Origin: Granulicella tundricola MP5ACTX9
Lineage (GTDB): Bacteria; Acidobacteriota; Terriglobia; Terriglobales; Acidobacteriaceae
Direction: 5' to 3'
DNA length: 64,000 nt
Assembly: GCF_000178975.2 (NCBI RefSeq)
Contig: NC_015064.1
Coordinates: forward strand, 1,984,001-2,048,000
The notes under the pieces are model-generated. The model had not been told where the DNA came from and did no database searches. It worked only from the letters and a program-made list of their open reading frames with translations. Position 1 is the first letter of the stretch, and each line of letters begins with the position of its first letter. The translations under genes were made by a program, and so were the position numbers. Shown piece by piece: positions 53,989-61,880 of this stretch.

Positions 53989-54078
53989 TTTGAGGCTTTG
54001 CTGAAGACGACCCGGTTGAGCGCGACGCCGCTTGACGCGAAGGTTGTGGCTTACCGGACTTACCCGAATCTGCATTGA
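53989..54078 (+). other. Orphaned C-terminal codons of the anchored regulator
   Basis: Directly after the TAG, the same frame runs 29 sense codons to a TGA: FEALLKTTRLSATPLDAKV, then VAYRTYPNLH. The composition is protein-like and matches what I would expect at the end of this regulator type. This points to a nonsense change in the TAG codon, or to readthrough. Confidence 0.6.
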
Positions 54079-54086
54079 GCTGAAGG

Positions 54087-55484
54087 CTAGCTGATGGCGA
54101 TGGCTTTCTGGCCGGCGTGGGCTGCTTGGCCGGTGAAGTTGGTGATCTTCAAGCCCTGCACATTTTCCGCTTCCAGTGCGTGCGTGAAGTAGTCCTCGCG
54201 ATGGTCGCCCCAGCGTGCTTTGCAGTCCTTGACCGTTACGTTTTTGGCGTTGCGGATGGAAAAGACGGGAGTTCCGTGGACTTCCAGACCTTCCATGGTG
54301 GGTGGGGTGGGGCGGTTGTCGAACTTGCCGCCGGGGTATTTTGTCCAGCGGTCGATGGTCATGTCGATGTTCTCAAGGAGTACGTCTTCAATGGGCTGGT
54401 TGTTCTGGCCGTCGATGCGAATGCTGTTTTCACTGCGGCCCTTGATGTTGCGGAGACGGACGTTACGGAGAGTGCCGACCTTGGTGTCTGGCTTGCGCGG
54501 CCAAGCGGTGACGGAGATGGCCTCACCCCAGCCCCACCAGCGGGCGGCGTGATGCTCCGTGGTGAGTTCGATGTCGCGGAACTCAATGTCATCTATGTTT
54601 CCCTGGTTACGGTGGGTGATGGTTGGGCCGCGTCCGCTGGAGAGGACCTTGCAGCGCTCAAAGAGGATCTTTGAGATGTCGCTGAAGGTTTCAGTGCCGA
54701 CCTTCAAGCCGCTATCGCGTGAGGTGACGACGCAGTCCTTGACGACGATGTTGCGGCTGGGGCCGAAGTCTTCGGCCTGGTCGCTGGTCTTGATGACGAT
54801 GGCGTCGTCGGCGCATACGATATCGCAGTTCCGGATCTCTACGTCGCGGCAATGATCGGGATCGATGCCGTCGCAGTTGGGGACTTCGAGGAAGTTACGA
54901 ATTCTGACGCCGTCCACGAGGACGCGTTCGCAGCCGAGCAGATGCATGCCCCACTCCGGCGAGTGGCCGAAGGTGATGTCGGTGATTTCAAGGTCCATGC
55001 AGCGCTGGAGGTGAAACATACGGGGGCGGAACTTCTTCGGCTCCCAGCGTTCGTCTTTCTGGGAGAAGGTGGTCATGAACTGCATGGCCTGGCCATCGAT
55101 CATGCCGGTTCCGCTGATCTTTAGGCCCCTGGCTCTGTCGCTGTTGAGCAGTCCGAGGTGGCCGTTGTAGTCCGCAGGATCGGGGTTCGCGAGGAGCATG
55201 GCATCGTCGGCGAGATGGAAGTTCACGTTGCTCTTGAGTACGAGGGCTCCGGTGAGGAAGCGCTTGCCGCCGGGGATGAGGATGCGACCGCCGCCGTTCT
55301 GTGCGGCTGTGTCGATGGCGCGCTGGATGGCGGCGGTATCGACGGCGATGCCGTCACCGATTGCTCCGAAGGTGCGGACGTCGTAGTCGATGGGAGAGGT
55401 AGGGAAGGCGAGGGCAGGAGTGGAGAGAAGGCTTGCGGTGGTCCACAGGAAGTGTCGTCGCGAGATCAAATGAGTTGTACCCAT
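54087..55484 (-). CDS. Exported GH28 polygalacturonase-like enzyme (Tat signal)
   Basis: A 465-aa right-handed beta-helix enzyme. The N-terminus has a twin-arginine signal (SRRHFLWTTASLLSTPALA). The GH28 core motifs are NCDGIDPDHCRDV (catalytic Asp), ADDAIVIKTSDQ (Asp pair) and GHSPEWGMHLLGC; a pectin-lyase-like opening, VRTFGAIGDGIAVDTAAIQ, precedes them. The His-Gly (GHG) motif of classical polygalacturonases is not evident; SGLKVGTETF stands in that region. An activity on rhamnogalacturonan, xylogalacturonan or another uronate chain is as likely as plain pectin. It is convergent with the regulator and probably part of the same glycan locus. Confidence 0.9.
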   Translation of the reverse strand: MGTTHLISRRHFLWTTASLLSTPALAFPTSPIDYDVRTFGAIGDGIAVDTAAIQRAIDTAAQNGGGRILIPGGKRFLTGALVLKSNVNFHLADDAMLLANPDPADYNGHLGLLNSDRARGLKISGTGMIDGQAMQFMTTFSQKDERWEPKKFRPRMFHLQRCMDLEITDITFGHSPEWGMHLLGCERVLVDGVRIRNFLEVPNCDGIDPDHCRDVEIRNCDIVCADDAIVIKTSDQAEDFGPSRNIVVKDCVVTSRDSGLKVGTETFSDISKILFERCKVLSSGRGPTITHRNQGNIDDIEFRDIELTTEHHAARWWGWGEAISVTAWPRKPDTKVGTLRNVRLRNIKGRSENSIRIDGQNNQPIEDVLLENIDMTIDRWTKYPGGKFDNRPTPPTMEGLEVHGTPVFSIRNAKNVTVKDCKARWGDHREDYFTHALEAENVQGLKITNFTGQAAHAGQKAIAIS

Positions 55485-55553
55485 GATCTGTTCACCGGCA
55501 GGTTCTTACTGATCCGGGGGAACAGCAGCTTGATTTTTAGTGGAGGTTAGAAA

Positions 55554-55628
55554 TGGAGGCGCGGGTCGGGATCGAACCGACGCATAAAGGTTTTGCAGAC
55601 CTCTCCCTTACCACTTGGGTACCGCGCC
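55554..55628 (-). tRNA. tRNA-Cys (anticodon GCA)
   Basis: The minus strand folds as a cloverleaf: acceptor GGCGCGG with CCGCGCC, T arm TCGGG-TTCGATC form, anticodon GCA in the loop TCTGCAAAA, and encoded CCA. U is the discriminator base. It lies 57 bases from tRNA-Gly on the same strand; the two are probably cotranscribed. Confidence 0.96.
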
Positions 55629-55685
55629 TTGGGTTGCTGATTTGATTGTAGGTTATGTTTGGTGCAGATGGTGGGCTGATGTTTT

Positions 55686-55760
55686 TGGAGCGGGAGACCG
55701 GGGTCGAACCGGCGACATCTTCCTTGGCAAGGAAGCACTCTACCACTGAGCTACTCCCGC
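55686..55760 (-). tRNA. tRNA-Gly (anticodon GCC)
   Basis: Acceptor GCGGGAG pairs with CTCCCGC. The D arm is AGCTCAGTGGTAGAGTG, the anticodon GCC sits in CTTGCCAAG, the T arm is GCCGGTTCGACCCCGGT, and CCA is encoded. All standard features are present. Confidence 0.97.
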
Positions 55761-55859
55761 TCTCGTGCCTCTGCAACTATAGCAAAGAACGGGGCTCTAA
55801 AGCAATGTTGCGAGCGCATGTAATGAGGTGCGTTGCCGCCTGCTATTCTTCCCGCAGCC

Positions 55860-57110
55860 ATGACGACCTCAGCCGAAGTAAAGACACGTCCCACGCCTAA
55901 CGTTGTCGGCGCGACTACCGCGCTGGTGCTGCTGACCGCGCTGAACTTCGTGAACTATATCGACCGGTATATTCTGCCGGGTGTACAGGAACAGGTGAAG
56001 GGCGAGTTCCATATCAGCGACGGGCAGATTGGCTCGCTGACGCTGTGGTTCATGATTGCGTACATGGCGGCCTCGCCCATCACGGGATGGCTGGGAGACA
56101 GGTTTCCGCGTAAGCCGATGATCGTGGTGGCAGCGCTGTTCTGGTCCGGGATCAACCTGCTGACGGCTACGGTGCATTCGTATGGCTCGCTGAATATACG
56201 GCACGCGGCGCTTGGAATCGGGGAGGCCAGCTTTGGGATCTTCGCCCCGGCGATGCTGGCGGACTTCTATCCGGAAGACCAGCGAAACAGGGTGCTGACG
56301 ATCTTCAACATCGCGGTGCCGGTGGGCGCTGCGCTGGGATACCTGATCGGCGGGACGGTGGGCGAGCACTTTGGCTGGAGGATGAGCTTTACGGTTTCGG
56401 CCGTGCCGGGGATCATCATCGCGCTGCTGATTGCTTTCTTCATGAAGGAGCCGGAGCGCGCTGGAAGCAAGGACGATAAGGCGAAGGTGGAGAAGGGAAC
56501 TGTGCTTTCGCTGGTGAAGAATCCGGCGTATCTCTGCTCGATCCTGGGGTATGCGGCGGTGACGTTTACGCTGGGCGGAATCTCGTGGTGGATGCCTTCG
56601 TTTCTGCAACGCGTGGATGGGCGGAGTATGTCGTCCGCCGGGTTCATCATGGGGGCGATTACGGTCGTGACGGGGTTGCTGGGGACGATCTGCGGTGGCG
56701 TGGTAGCGCAGCGGTGGTCGAAGAAGAATCCGGCGGCGCTGTACCTGGTGCCGATGTGGGGCGCACTGCTGGCGTTCCCGCCGGCCATGTGCTGTTTCTT
56801 TGGGCCGAAGGCGCTGATTCTTCCAAGCCTGGCGCTGGCGATCTTTCTGATCTTCCTGGGGTCGGGGCCGGTGAATGCGGCGACCGTGAATGCAGTCCAG
56901 CCGAATGTGCGGGCTACGGCGCTGGCGGGGCAGTTGCTGATGATTCACCTGCTGGGGGATGCGCCTTCGCCGCGGATTATCGGAGTGGTGAGCGATCACT
57001 CGAATCTGGCGATGGGGTTGGGGTCTACGCTGGTGACCTTGCTGATTGCGGCGGTGATCTTTTTCATCGGATCACGGTATGCGAAGCCTTTGCAGCATGA
57101 GGTTGCATAA
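55860..57110 (+). CDS. MFS transporter, Spinster-like
   Basis: A 416-aa twelve-helix permease. The ATG at 55860 opens MTTSAEVKTRPTPNVVGAT, and the first helix runs LVLLTALNFVNYIDRYILPG. The NYIDRY signature, the loop GWLGDRFPRKPMIV and the GIGEASFGIFAPAMLADFYP segment resemble the Spinster/hexuronate-type MFS group common next to glycan loci. About 15 codons between helices 6 and 7 are charged (EPERAGSKDDKAKVEKGTV), a typical cytoplasmic loop. It may import sugar acids released by the GH28, but this is inference. The next gene is a GT2, 20 bases after the stop. Confidence 0.9.
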   Translation: MTTSAEVKTRPTPNVVGATTALVLLTALNFVNYIDRYILPGVQEQVKGEFHISDGQIGSLTLWFMIAYMAASPITGWLGDRFPRKPMIVVAALFWSGINLLTATVHSYGSLNIRHAALGIGEASFGIFAPAMLADFYPEDQRNRVLTIFNIAVPVGAALGYLIGGTVGEHFGWRMSFTVSAVPGIIIALLIAFFMKEPERAGSKDDKAKVEKGTVLSLVKNPAYLCSILGYAAVTFTLGGISWWMPSFLQRVDGRSMSSAGFIMGAITVVTGLLGTICGGVVAQRWSKKNPAALYLVPMWGALLAFPPAMCCFFGPKALILPSLALAIFLIFLGSGPVNAATVNAVQPNVRATALAGQLLMIHLLGDAPSPRIIGVVSDHSNLAMGLGSTLVTLLIAAVIFFIGSRYAKPLQHEVA

Positions 57111-57130
57111 AGATGAGACGCTAGAGGCTG

Positions 57131-58306
57131 ATGACGCCTTGGCTTGAGATCGCAGTGCGACTGGCGGCGTGGGCCGTTGCGCTTTGCTGGGCGGCGAAGC
57201 TTGCCGCTGCGTTGTGGGGTCTCCGTGGCATCGCCGATTTGCTAGGGGCTGGGTGGGACCGGATGCCTCTGGGAGAGCCGACAATTACCGTGGTCGTGCC
57301 GGCTTGCAATGAGGAGAGGGATGTCAGAGCCTGCCTGGAGTCGCTGGTTGGGCAGGACTATGTGGGGCTCGACGTTGTGGCGTTTAACGATCGCTCGACA
57401 GATGCGACGGGCGCGATCATGGATGAGCTTGGGGGACGTTATCCGGGGAGGCTGCGGGTGATCCACGTTGAGGCATTACCGGATGGATGGCTGGGGAAGA
57501 CGCATGCGATGGCTTCAGCAGCTTCCAGCACTTCAAGCGACTACGTATTGTTCACGGATGCGGACGTAGTCTTTCGGGGGGATGCGCTGAGGCGGTCCCT
57601 GGCGTACGCAGTGGAGAGTGGGGCAGACCACTTGATAACGCTGCCGACGACGATCATCAAGCGATGGGATGAGGCGGCGTTGCTGGGGTTCTTCCAGATC
57701 CTTGGACTGTGGGGTGCGCCGCTTTGGCGGGTGGCCTCGGCCCGGTCACGGGTGGCGATTGGGGTGGGAGCTTTCAACCTGGTTCGGCGGACGGCCTACG
57801 AACAGGTTGGAGGTTTTGCGGCTCTGCGGATGGAGATCGTAGAGGACCTTGGGTTGGGCAAGCGAATCAAGCAGGCGGGGCTGAAGCAGAGGGTGGCGTT
57901 TGGTCGAGGGCTGGTGAGCCTGCATTGGGCCGCGGGTGCGAATGGGATTGTGAACGTGATGACGAAGAACGTGTTTTCCGTCTTCCGATTCAACGTGGCG
58001 TTGATGCTGGTGACGTGCGGCTGGCTGGTGGGATTTTCTATCGTGCCGTACGTTGGTCTGTTCTATCTGCCGGTGCTGGTGCCGAGTTTACTCATGGTGG
58101 GATCGGTGTTTGGTTTGTATGGGCTGATGAGCCGGCACTCGGGGATACCCGCACGGAATGCGGTCTACGCACCGTTTGCCGCAGTGATGTTTGTGTATAC
58201 GATGCTTCGGTCTACGCTGATTACACTGAGGCAGGGTGGTGTGATCTGGAGGGGAACGTTCTATCCACTTGGTGAGTTAAAGAAGAACGCCGCTCCTCTG
58301 CGGTGA
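57131..58306 (+). CDS. Family 2 glycosyltransferase, membrane-anchored
   Basis: A 391-aa GT2. A membrane helix at residues about 7-35 precedes the Rossmann-like catalytic domain, which has VVVPACNEERDVRACLESLV, the acidic FNDRSTDATG, the DXD-type TDADVVF and EIVEDLGLGKRIKQAGLK (ED catalytic base). Three further hydrophobic helices close the protein (residues about 290-370). This layout is close to CrtQ/HpnB-like enzymes in carotenoid or hopanoid tailoring, although no partner genes are seen here. A strong hairpin overlaps the TGA stop and probably ends the MFS-GT2 unit. Confidence 0.9.
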   Translation: MTPWLEIAVRLAAWAVALCWAAKLAAALWGLRGIADLLGAGWDRMPLGEPTITVVVPACNEERDVRACLESLVGQDYVGLDVVAFNDRSTDATGAIMDELGGRYPGRLRVIHVEALPDGWLGKTHAMASAASSTSSDYVLFTDADVVFRGDALRRSLAYAVESGADHLITLPTTIIKRWDEAALLGFFQILGLWGAPLWRVASARSRVAIGVGAFNLVRRTAYEQVGGFAALRMEIVEDLGLGKRIKQAGLKQRVAFGRGLVSLHWAAGANGIVNVMTKNVFSVFRFNVALMLVTCGWLVGFSIVPYVGLFYLPVLVPSLLMVGSVFGLYGLMSRHSGIPARNAVYAPFAAVMFVYTMLRSTLITLRQGGVIWRGTFYPLGELKKNAAPLR

Positions 58307-58314
58307 GGAGCGGC
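58289..58314 (+). terminator. Hairpin overlapping the GT2 stop codon
   Basis: A perfect 10-bp stem (GCCGCTCCTC with GAGGAGCGGC) closes a six-base loop; the TGA stop lies at the loop/stem border. A short T-run (GATTTG) follows. Convergent with ispG. Confidence 0.75.
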
Positions 58315-58333
58315 GCTCGATTTGTAATTCCGG

Positions 58334-59686
58334 TTACTGAATGACTGCGAAGATGGGCGGCTCTACCGGCTTCTTTGTCCCGTCTTCTACCGCATCTGCG
58401 TGGATGGTGTTCGGATTGACGGGACCGCCGGCTGAAGGTGCGCCGTGGGAGCCTCCTCCGTTGCCGCCGGAGTGACCGTAACGGCGCTGCACGTAGTTAT
58501 CCAGGATCACCTGGAACTCCTCCACGATGCGGTCGCCCTTGAGGGTCGTGGCGAACTCGCCGTCAATGTAGACGGGGGCCTTGGGGTCCTCGAACGTGCC
58601 TGGTAGGGAGATCCCGATGTTGGCGTGCTTGGACTCTCCCGGGCCGTTGACGATGCAGCCCATGACGGCGAGCTTGAGCTCTTCGACGCCGGGGTAGGCC
58701 TGCTTCCACTCGGGCATGGATTCTACGAGATAGTTCTGGATGCGCTCGGCGAGCTCCTGGAAGTAGGTGCTGGTGGTGCGGCCGCAGCCGGGGCAACTGG
58801 TGACCTGAGGCATGAAGCTGCGGATGCCGAGCGACTGGAGGATCTGCTGACCGCAACGGACTTCTTCGGAGCGGTCTCCGCCCGGTGTGGGGGTGAGGGA
58901 GACGCGGATAGTGTCGCCGATGCCGGAGAGGAGCAGCGGCGAGAGGCCGGCGGTGGAGGCGACGATACCCTTCATGCCCATGCCGGCTTCGGTTAGGCCG
59001 AGGTGGAGGGCGTGGTCGCAGCGCTTGGCGAGTTCTGTATAGACATCCACAAGGTCACGGACGCCGGAGACTTTGGCGGAGAGGACGATCTGGTCGCGGC
59101 GGAGACCGTAACGCTCGGCTGCTGCAGCGTTATCGAGCGCTGAGACCACCATGGCTTCCATCATGACGTCGCGTGCGTCCAGAGGATTGGCGGACTTGCT
59201 GTTCTCGTCCATCATGCGGGTGAGGAGAGCCTGATCGAGCGAGCCCCAGTTGACACCGATGCGGACGGGCTTCTGGTTGTCGACGGCGCATTCCACCATG
59301 GTGCGGAAGTTGTCGTCGTCCTTGCGGCCGATGGACACGTTGCCGGGGTTGATGCGGTACTTGCTAAGGGCGCGGGCCATGGCGGGGTATTTGCGCAGGA
59401 GTTGGTGGCCGTTGTAATGGAAGTCGCCGATGATGGGGGTATTCCAGCCCTTGGCCTGGATGCCCTCGATGATGTAGGGCACAGCCTTGGCGGCATCGTC
59501 GTTGTTGACGGTGATGCGGACCATCTCAGAGCCGGCACGGGCGAGCGCGGCGATCTGCTGGACGGTGCTTTCGATGTCGGCCGTATCGGTGTTGGTCATG
59601 GACTGCACGACGACGGGTGCGCCGGAGCCGACGATGACTCCACCTACGTTGACGTTGACGGCATTTCTACGCGTAATGGAAGGCAT
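58334..59686 (-). CDS. ispG: 4-hydroxy-3-methylbut-2-enyl-diphosphate synthase IspG
   Basis: Penultimate step of the MEP isoprenoid pathway. The 450-aa product opens [20 protein letters not shown] and has the TIM-barrel motifs [20 protein letters not shown] and [17 protein letters not shown]. The 4Fe-4S ligands are two Cys in [15 protein letters not shown] and one in [17 protein letters not shown], followed by a glutamate. About 45 C-terminal residues, including [17 protein letters not shown], form a low-complexity extension absent from most IspG. ATG at 59686. It lies 48 bases from the divergent tRNA-Arg gene. Carotenoid or hopanoid-type chemistry of the neighbour GT2 would depend on the same pathway. 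Confidence 0.95.
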   Translation of the reverse strand: MPSITRRNAVNVNVGGVIVGSGAPVVVQSMTNTDTADIESTVQQIAALARAGSEMVRITVNNDDAAKAVPYIIEGIQAKGWNTPIIGDFHYNGHQLLRKYPAMARALSKYRINPGNVSIGRKDDDNFRTMVECAVDNQKPVRIGVNWGSLDQALLTRMMDENSKSANPLDARDVMMEAMVVSALDNAAAAERYGLRRDQIVLSAKVSGVRDLVDVYTELAKRCDHALHLGLTEAGMGMKGIVASTAGLSPLLLSGIGDTIRVSLTPTPGGDRSEEVRCGQQILQSLGIRSFMPQVTSCPGCGRTTSTYFQELAERIQNYLVESMPEWKQAYPGVEELKLAVMGCIVNGPGESKHANIGISLPGTFEDPKAPVYIDGEFATTLKGDRIVEEFQVILDNYVQRRYGHSGGNGGGSHGAPSAGGPVNPNTIHADAVEDGTKKPVEPPIFAVIQ

Positions 59687-59734
59687 AAGAGTGGTTTAAG
59701 TTTACCACCGGGGGTGCGGTACACTGGCGGGAGT

Positions 59735-59811
59735 GGCCCGGTAGCTCAGTTGCATAGAGCAGCGCACTCCTAACGCGAAGGTCGCAGGTTGGACTCCTGC
59801 CCGGGCCACCA
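59735..59811 (+). tRNA. tRNA-Arg (anticodon CCT) with swapped 19-56 elbow pair
   Basis: Acceptor GGCCCGG pairs with CCGGGCC; CCA is encoded. The D arm is GCTC-AGTTGCATA-GAGC and the T arm GCAGG-TTGGACT-CCTGC. The anticodon CCT lies in the seven-base loop CTCCTAA. Position 19 is C instead of the near-invariant G, and position 56 is G instead of the near-invariant C, so the tertiary elbow pair is exchanged but preserved. The anticodon stem has only three Watson-Crick pairs (CGC/GCG); both ends are mismatched (G27-A43, A31-C39). Confidence 0.9.
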
Positions 59812-59938
59812 TAAAATCAACCGCTTGGCGTCGATTCGTCATCTTGATGGATGAAGCTCCGGTGGGGCGCTGAACACCATAAGAACCGCTGAGAGCATGC
59901 CCGAAGACTCTTCTCAGGTTGGAATGGGCCTGTCTCGC

Positions 59939-61177
59939 TCATGTCACTTCAGCAGTGGGCTCCATCGTCATCGAGGGGACCTGCAATGTATCCCTGGAGA
60001 CGACTGTTTCCCCTTTTTCGAAGGTCTCATCACGCAGGAGCCGATCGGTGATCTCCTGCGAGACACAGGTGATCGCTTCCACATTGCCGTCAGTTCCGAA
60101 CATCGGGCCGTAGTTGACGAGCCAATGGCGGAGGATACCGGGAACCGACGGGACGGCGCAGCTCAGTTCATGATTTTCAATGCTGAAGCCTGCCCTGACC
60201 TTGTCAAAGAGGGCTTTGAGTCCGGGCGTGCCCGGAAAGATATCCAGGATGCACATGCCAACCAACGCGGATGCTGTCTGTCCGGTGAAGTGAGCCAGTT
60301 TATTGTTGACTCTCAGCACTCGATAGTCTGCTGCGTCGATAAGACACATACCTACCGGCGCCGTGCGATAGATCGTGTCGAGTTCCGCCCATTGACGGTA
60401 GAGTTGGTCTTCCCGCGATTCGCTGACCTGCCTGGCGAGGACCCGGTCGGTCGCATCGGATGCCTGAACCATGATGCCGAAGACCTCTCCAACTTCGTTT
60501 CGAACTGACTGATAGATGAAATCAACGTAGATGTCTTGCGTCCTGCCCGTATCTTCATGGCGAAGGTTGCCGAGGACCTCAACTCCGACATGAGCCGTTC
60601 CGGTTCGATAAACCTTGTCGAGCAGCCCGAAGAAGGGTTGTCCTTTCAGCTCCGGCAGCGCTTCACGGATCGGTTTGCCAAGCAGACTCTTTGACGTGGT
60701 ACGGCCCAGGAGCCGAACGTACGGTGGATTGATGAAAGTAACCAGATGCTCTTGCCCCTCCAGCATCAGGATTGGTGTGGGCACCTGCATCAGGAAGTCT
60801 TGAAAGTGTCCGCCGCCTGTAAATTCGAAGGGAGACTCCAAGGTCGGTGAGATAGCGGCATACCCCTGGTCGGCGTCCGATTCCATGAGGTGTGAAAACA
60901 AACCCAGCGCCTTCAGTTGCGCGGTTGTGACGTCGATTGCGATCCAGCGCTGAGGGAATACGGGCTGGCTGATCGACTGAAGAACCGTCACGACCACAGC
61001 CGTCGTATCCTCGTGGAACAAATCGGCGTTAATGACGGATTTCAGAAACTCATCTTCATCCTCGAAGATGGTAACAAGTGGTCTCTCAAGGTTGAGTGAC
61101 AATCCTGGCCGCACCATCTCACTCATGACCATGAATCGTCCGCTTGCCGTTTCATTGAAAGCTAAACGTATCTTCAT
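59939..61177 (-). CDS. Protein with two PAS domains and no recognisable output domain
   Basis: A 412-aa protein. The first 120 residues are of unknown type (MKIRLAFNETASGRFMVMSE). A PAS domain covers about 130-250 (QVPTPILMLEGQEHLVTFIN, HEDTGRTQDIYVDFIYQSV) and a second about 265-385 (PVGMCLIDAADYRVLRVNNK, LVNYGPMFGTDGNVEAITCV). The chain then ends with a short polar tail. No histidine kinase, diguanylate cyclase or HTH follows, so it probably passes its signal through protein contact. Base composition is clearly lower in GC than the neighbours and codon use differs. The ATG at 61177 follows AGGAAGAAAGCCG. The next gene upstream encodes a KH domain protein. Confidence 0.8.
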   Translation of the reverse strand: MKIRLAFNETASGRFMVMSEMVRPGLSLNLERPLVTIFEDEDEFLKSVINADLFHEDTTAVVVTVLQSISQPVFPQRWIAIDVTTAQLKALGLFSHLMESDADQGYAAISPTLESPFEFTGGGHFQDFLMQVPTPILMLEGQEHLVTFINPPYVRLLGRTTSKSLLGKPIREALPELKGQPFFGLLDKVYRTGTAHVGVEVLGNLRHEDTGRTQDIYVDFIYQSVRNEVGEVFGIMVQASDATDRVLARQVSESREDQLYRQWAELDTIYRTAPVGMCLIDAADYRVLRVNNKLAHFTGQTASALVGMCILDIFPGTPGLKALFDKVRAGFSIENHELSCAVPSVPGILRHWLVNYGPMFGTDGNVEAITCVSQEITDRLLRDETFEKGETVVSRDTLQVPSMTMEPTAEVT

Positions 61178-61254
61178 CGGCTTTCTTCCTCGTCAGGCAA
61201 ACTATTTTTGATGGGATGACGAGCGCACAACGTTTAAGTCAGGGCGTCGATCTC

Positions 61255-61584
61255 TTAGGCATCGCTCGATGGAACGGCCTCTTGAACCTGCATCTTCAAT
61301 CTGAACTTGCGCTGATTCCTCGCTGAGATTACCGAGACGAGAGTTTGGAGGGAAGCAATGGTGCGGCCTTGCACACCATTAATCAACTCTGCGTCCTCAG
61401 GGCTGACTTGCAGGACAAACAAGGTGATGTCGTTGGCGGAGGTAACCTTCACGTTCACACGCTCGGGGCGTGTTACGAGGGATCGAGCGACGTCATACAA
61501 CATCGTGCTCGTGGAATCTATCACCTGTTCGAAAGTCTTCGTCGTGCTCCTGGCTGCGTGGCTTTGTTGACTGGACGTTGTCAT
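61255..61584 (-). CDS. KH-domain (KhpA-like) small RNA-binding protein
   Basis: A 109-aa protein. Residues about 20-100 look like a KhpA-type KH domain: VNVKVTSANDITLFVLQVS leads to the G-x-x-G region INGVQGRTIASLQTLVSVIS and the strand NQRKFRLKMQV. The loop reads GVQGRT where KhpA proteins have GKxGRT, so one positively charged residue is missing. KhpA proteins bind RNA, but this is longer than the usual 75-80 aa, with an N-terminal tail (MTTSSQQSHAARSTTKTFEQ). It precedes the PAS protein on the same strand (77-base gap), and the pair shares low GC. The 296-base gap upstream (61585-61880) holds no gene I can support. Confidence 0.68.
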   Translation of the reverse strand: MTTSSQQSHAARSTTKTFEQVIDSTSTMLYDVARSLVTRPERVNVKVTSANDITLFVLQVSPEDAELINGVQGRTIASLQTLVSVISARNQRKFRLKMQVQEAVPSSDA

Positions 61585-61880
61585 CGCGTTTCGTCACCTC
61601 TTCCTTCCGATGCAGATGATCAGCAGGTTATCCGACGGGGGCACATTTAGCTACTAGATTCAGCAGTGATTGGGAAGGGGCCATCGCGCCTGTCAAGATA
61701 CTTCAATGATTTGCGGTAATGAAGGAGCATCCCAAAATGGGCTTGCCACAAAGATCGTTTATCTCGCTGTGGGCTCAAGCCATCCACATCTGAGCATTGT
61801 GTGGCCACGTAAAAATCGTGCGGTCATAAGACCGCATGCGCCGAACATAAACGCTTCTGCTTTCAAGCTTTGGGTGAGGT

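Noticed and set aside
59735..59811. Treating the tRNA-Arg as a pseudogene because of its changed conserved bases
   Set aside because: Acceptor, D and T stems are perfect, CCA is encoded, and the two elbow changes compensate each other; decay would not be expected to do this. Kept as a tRNA with the anomaly reported.
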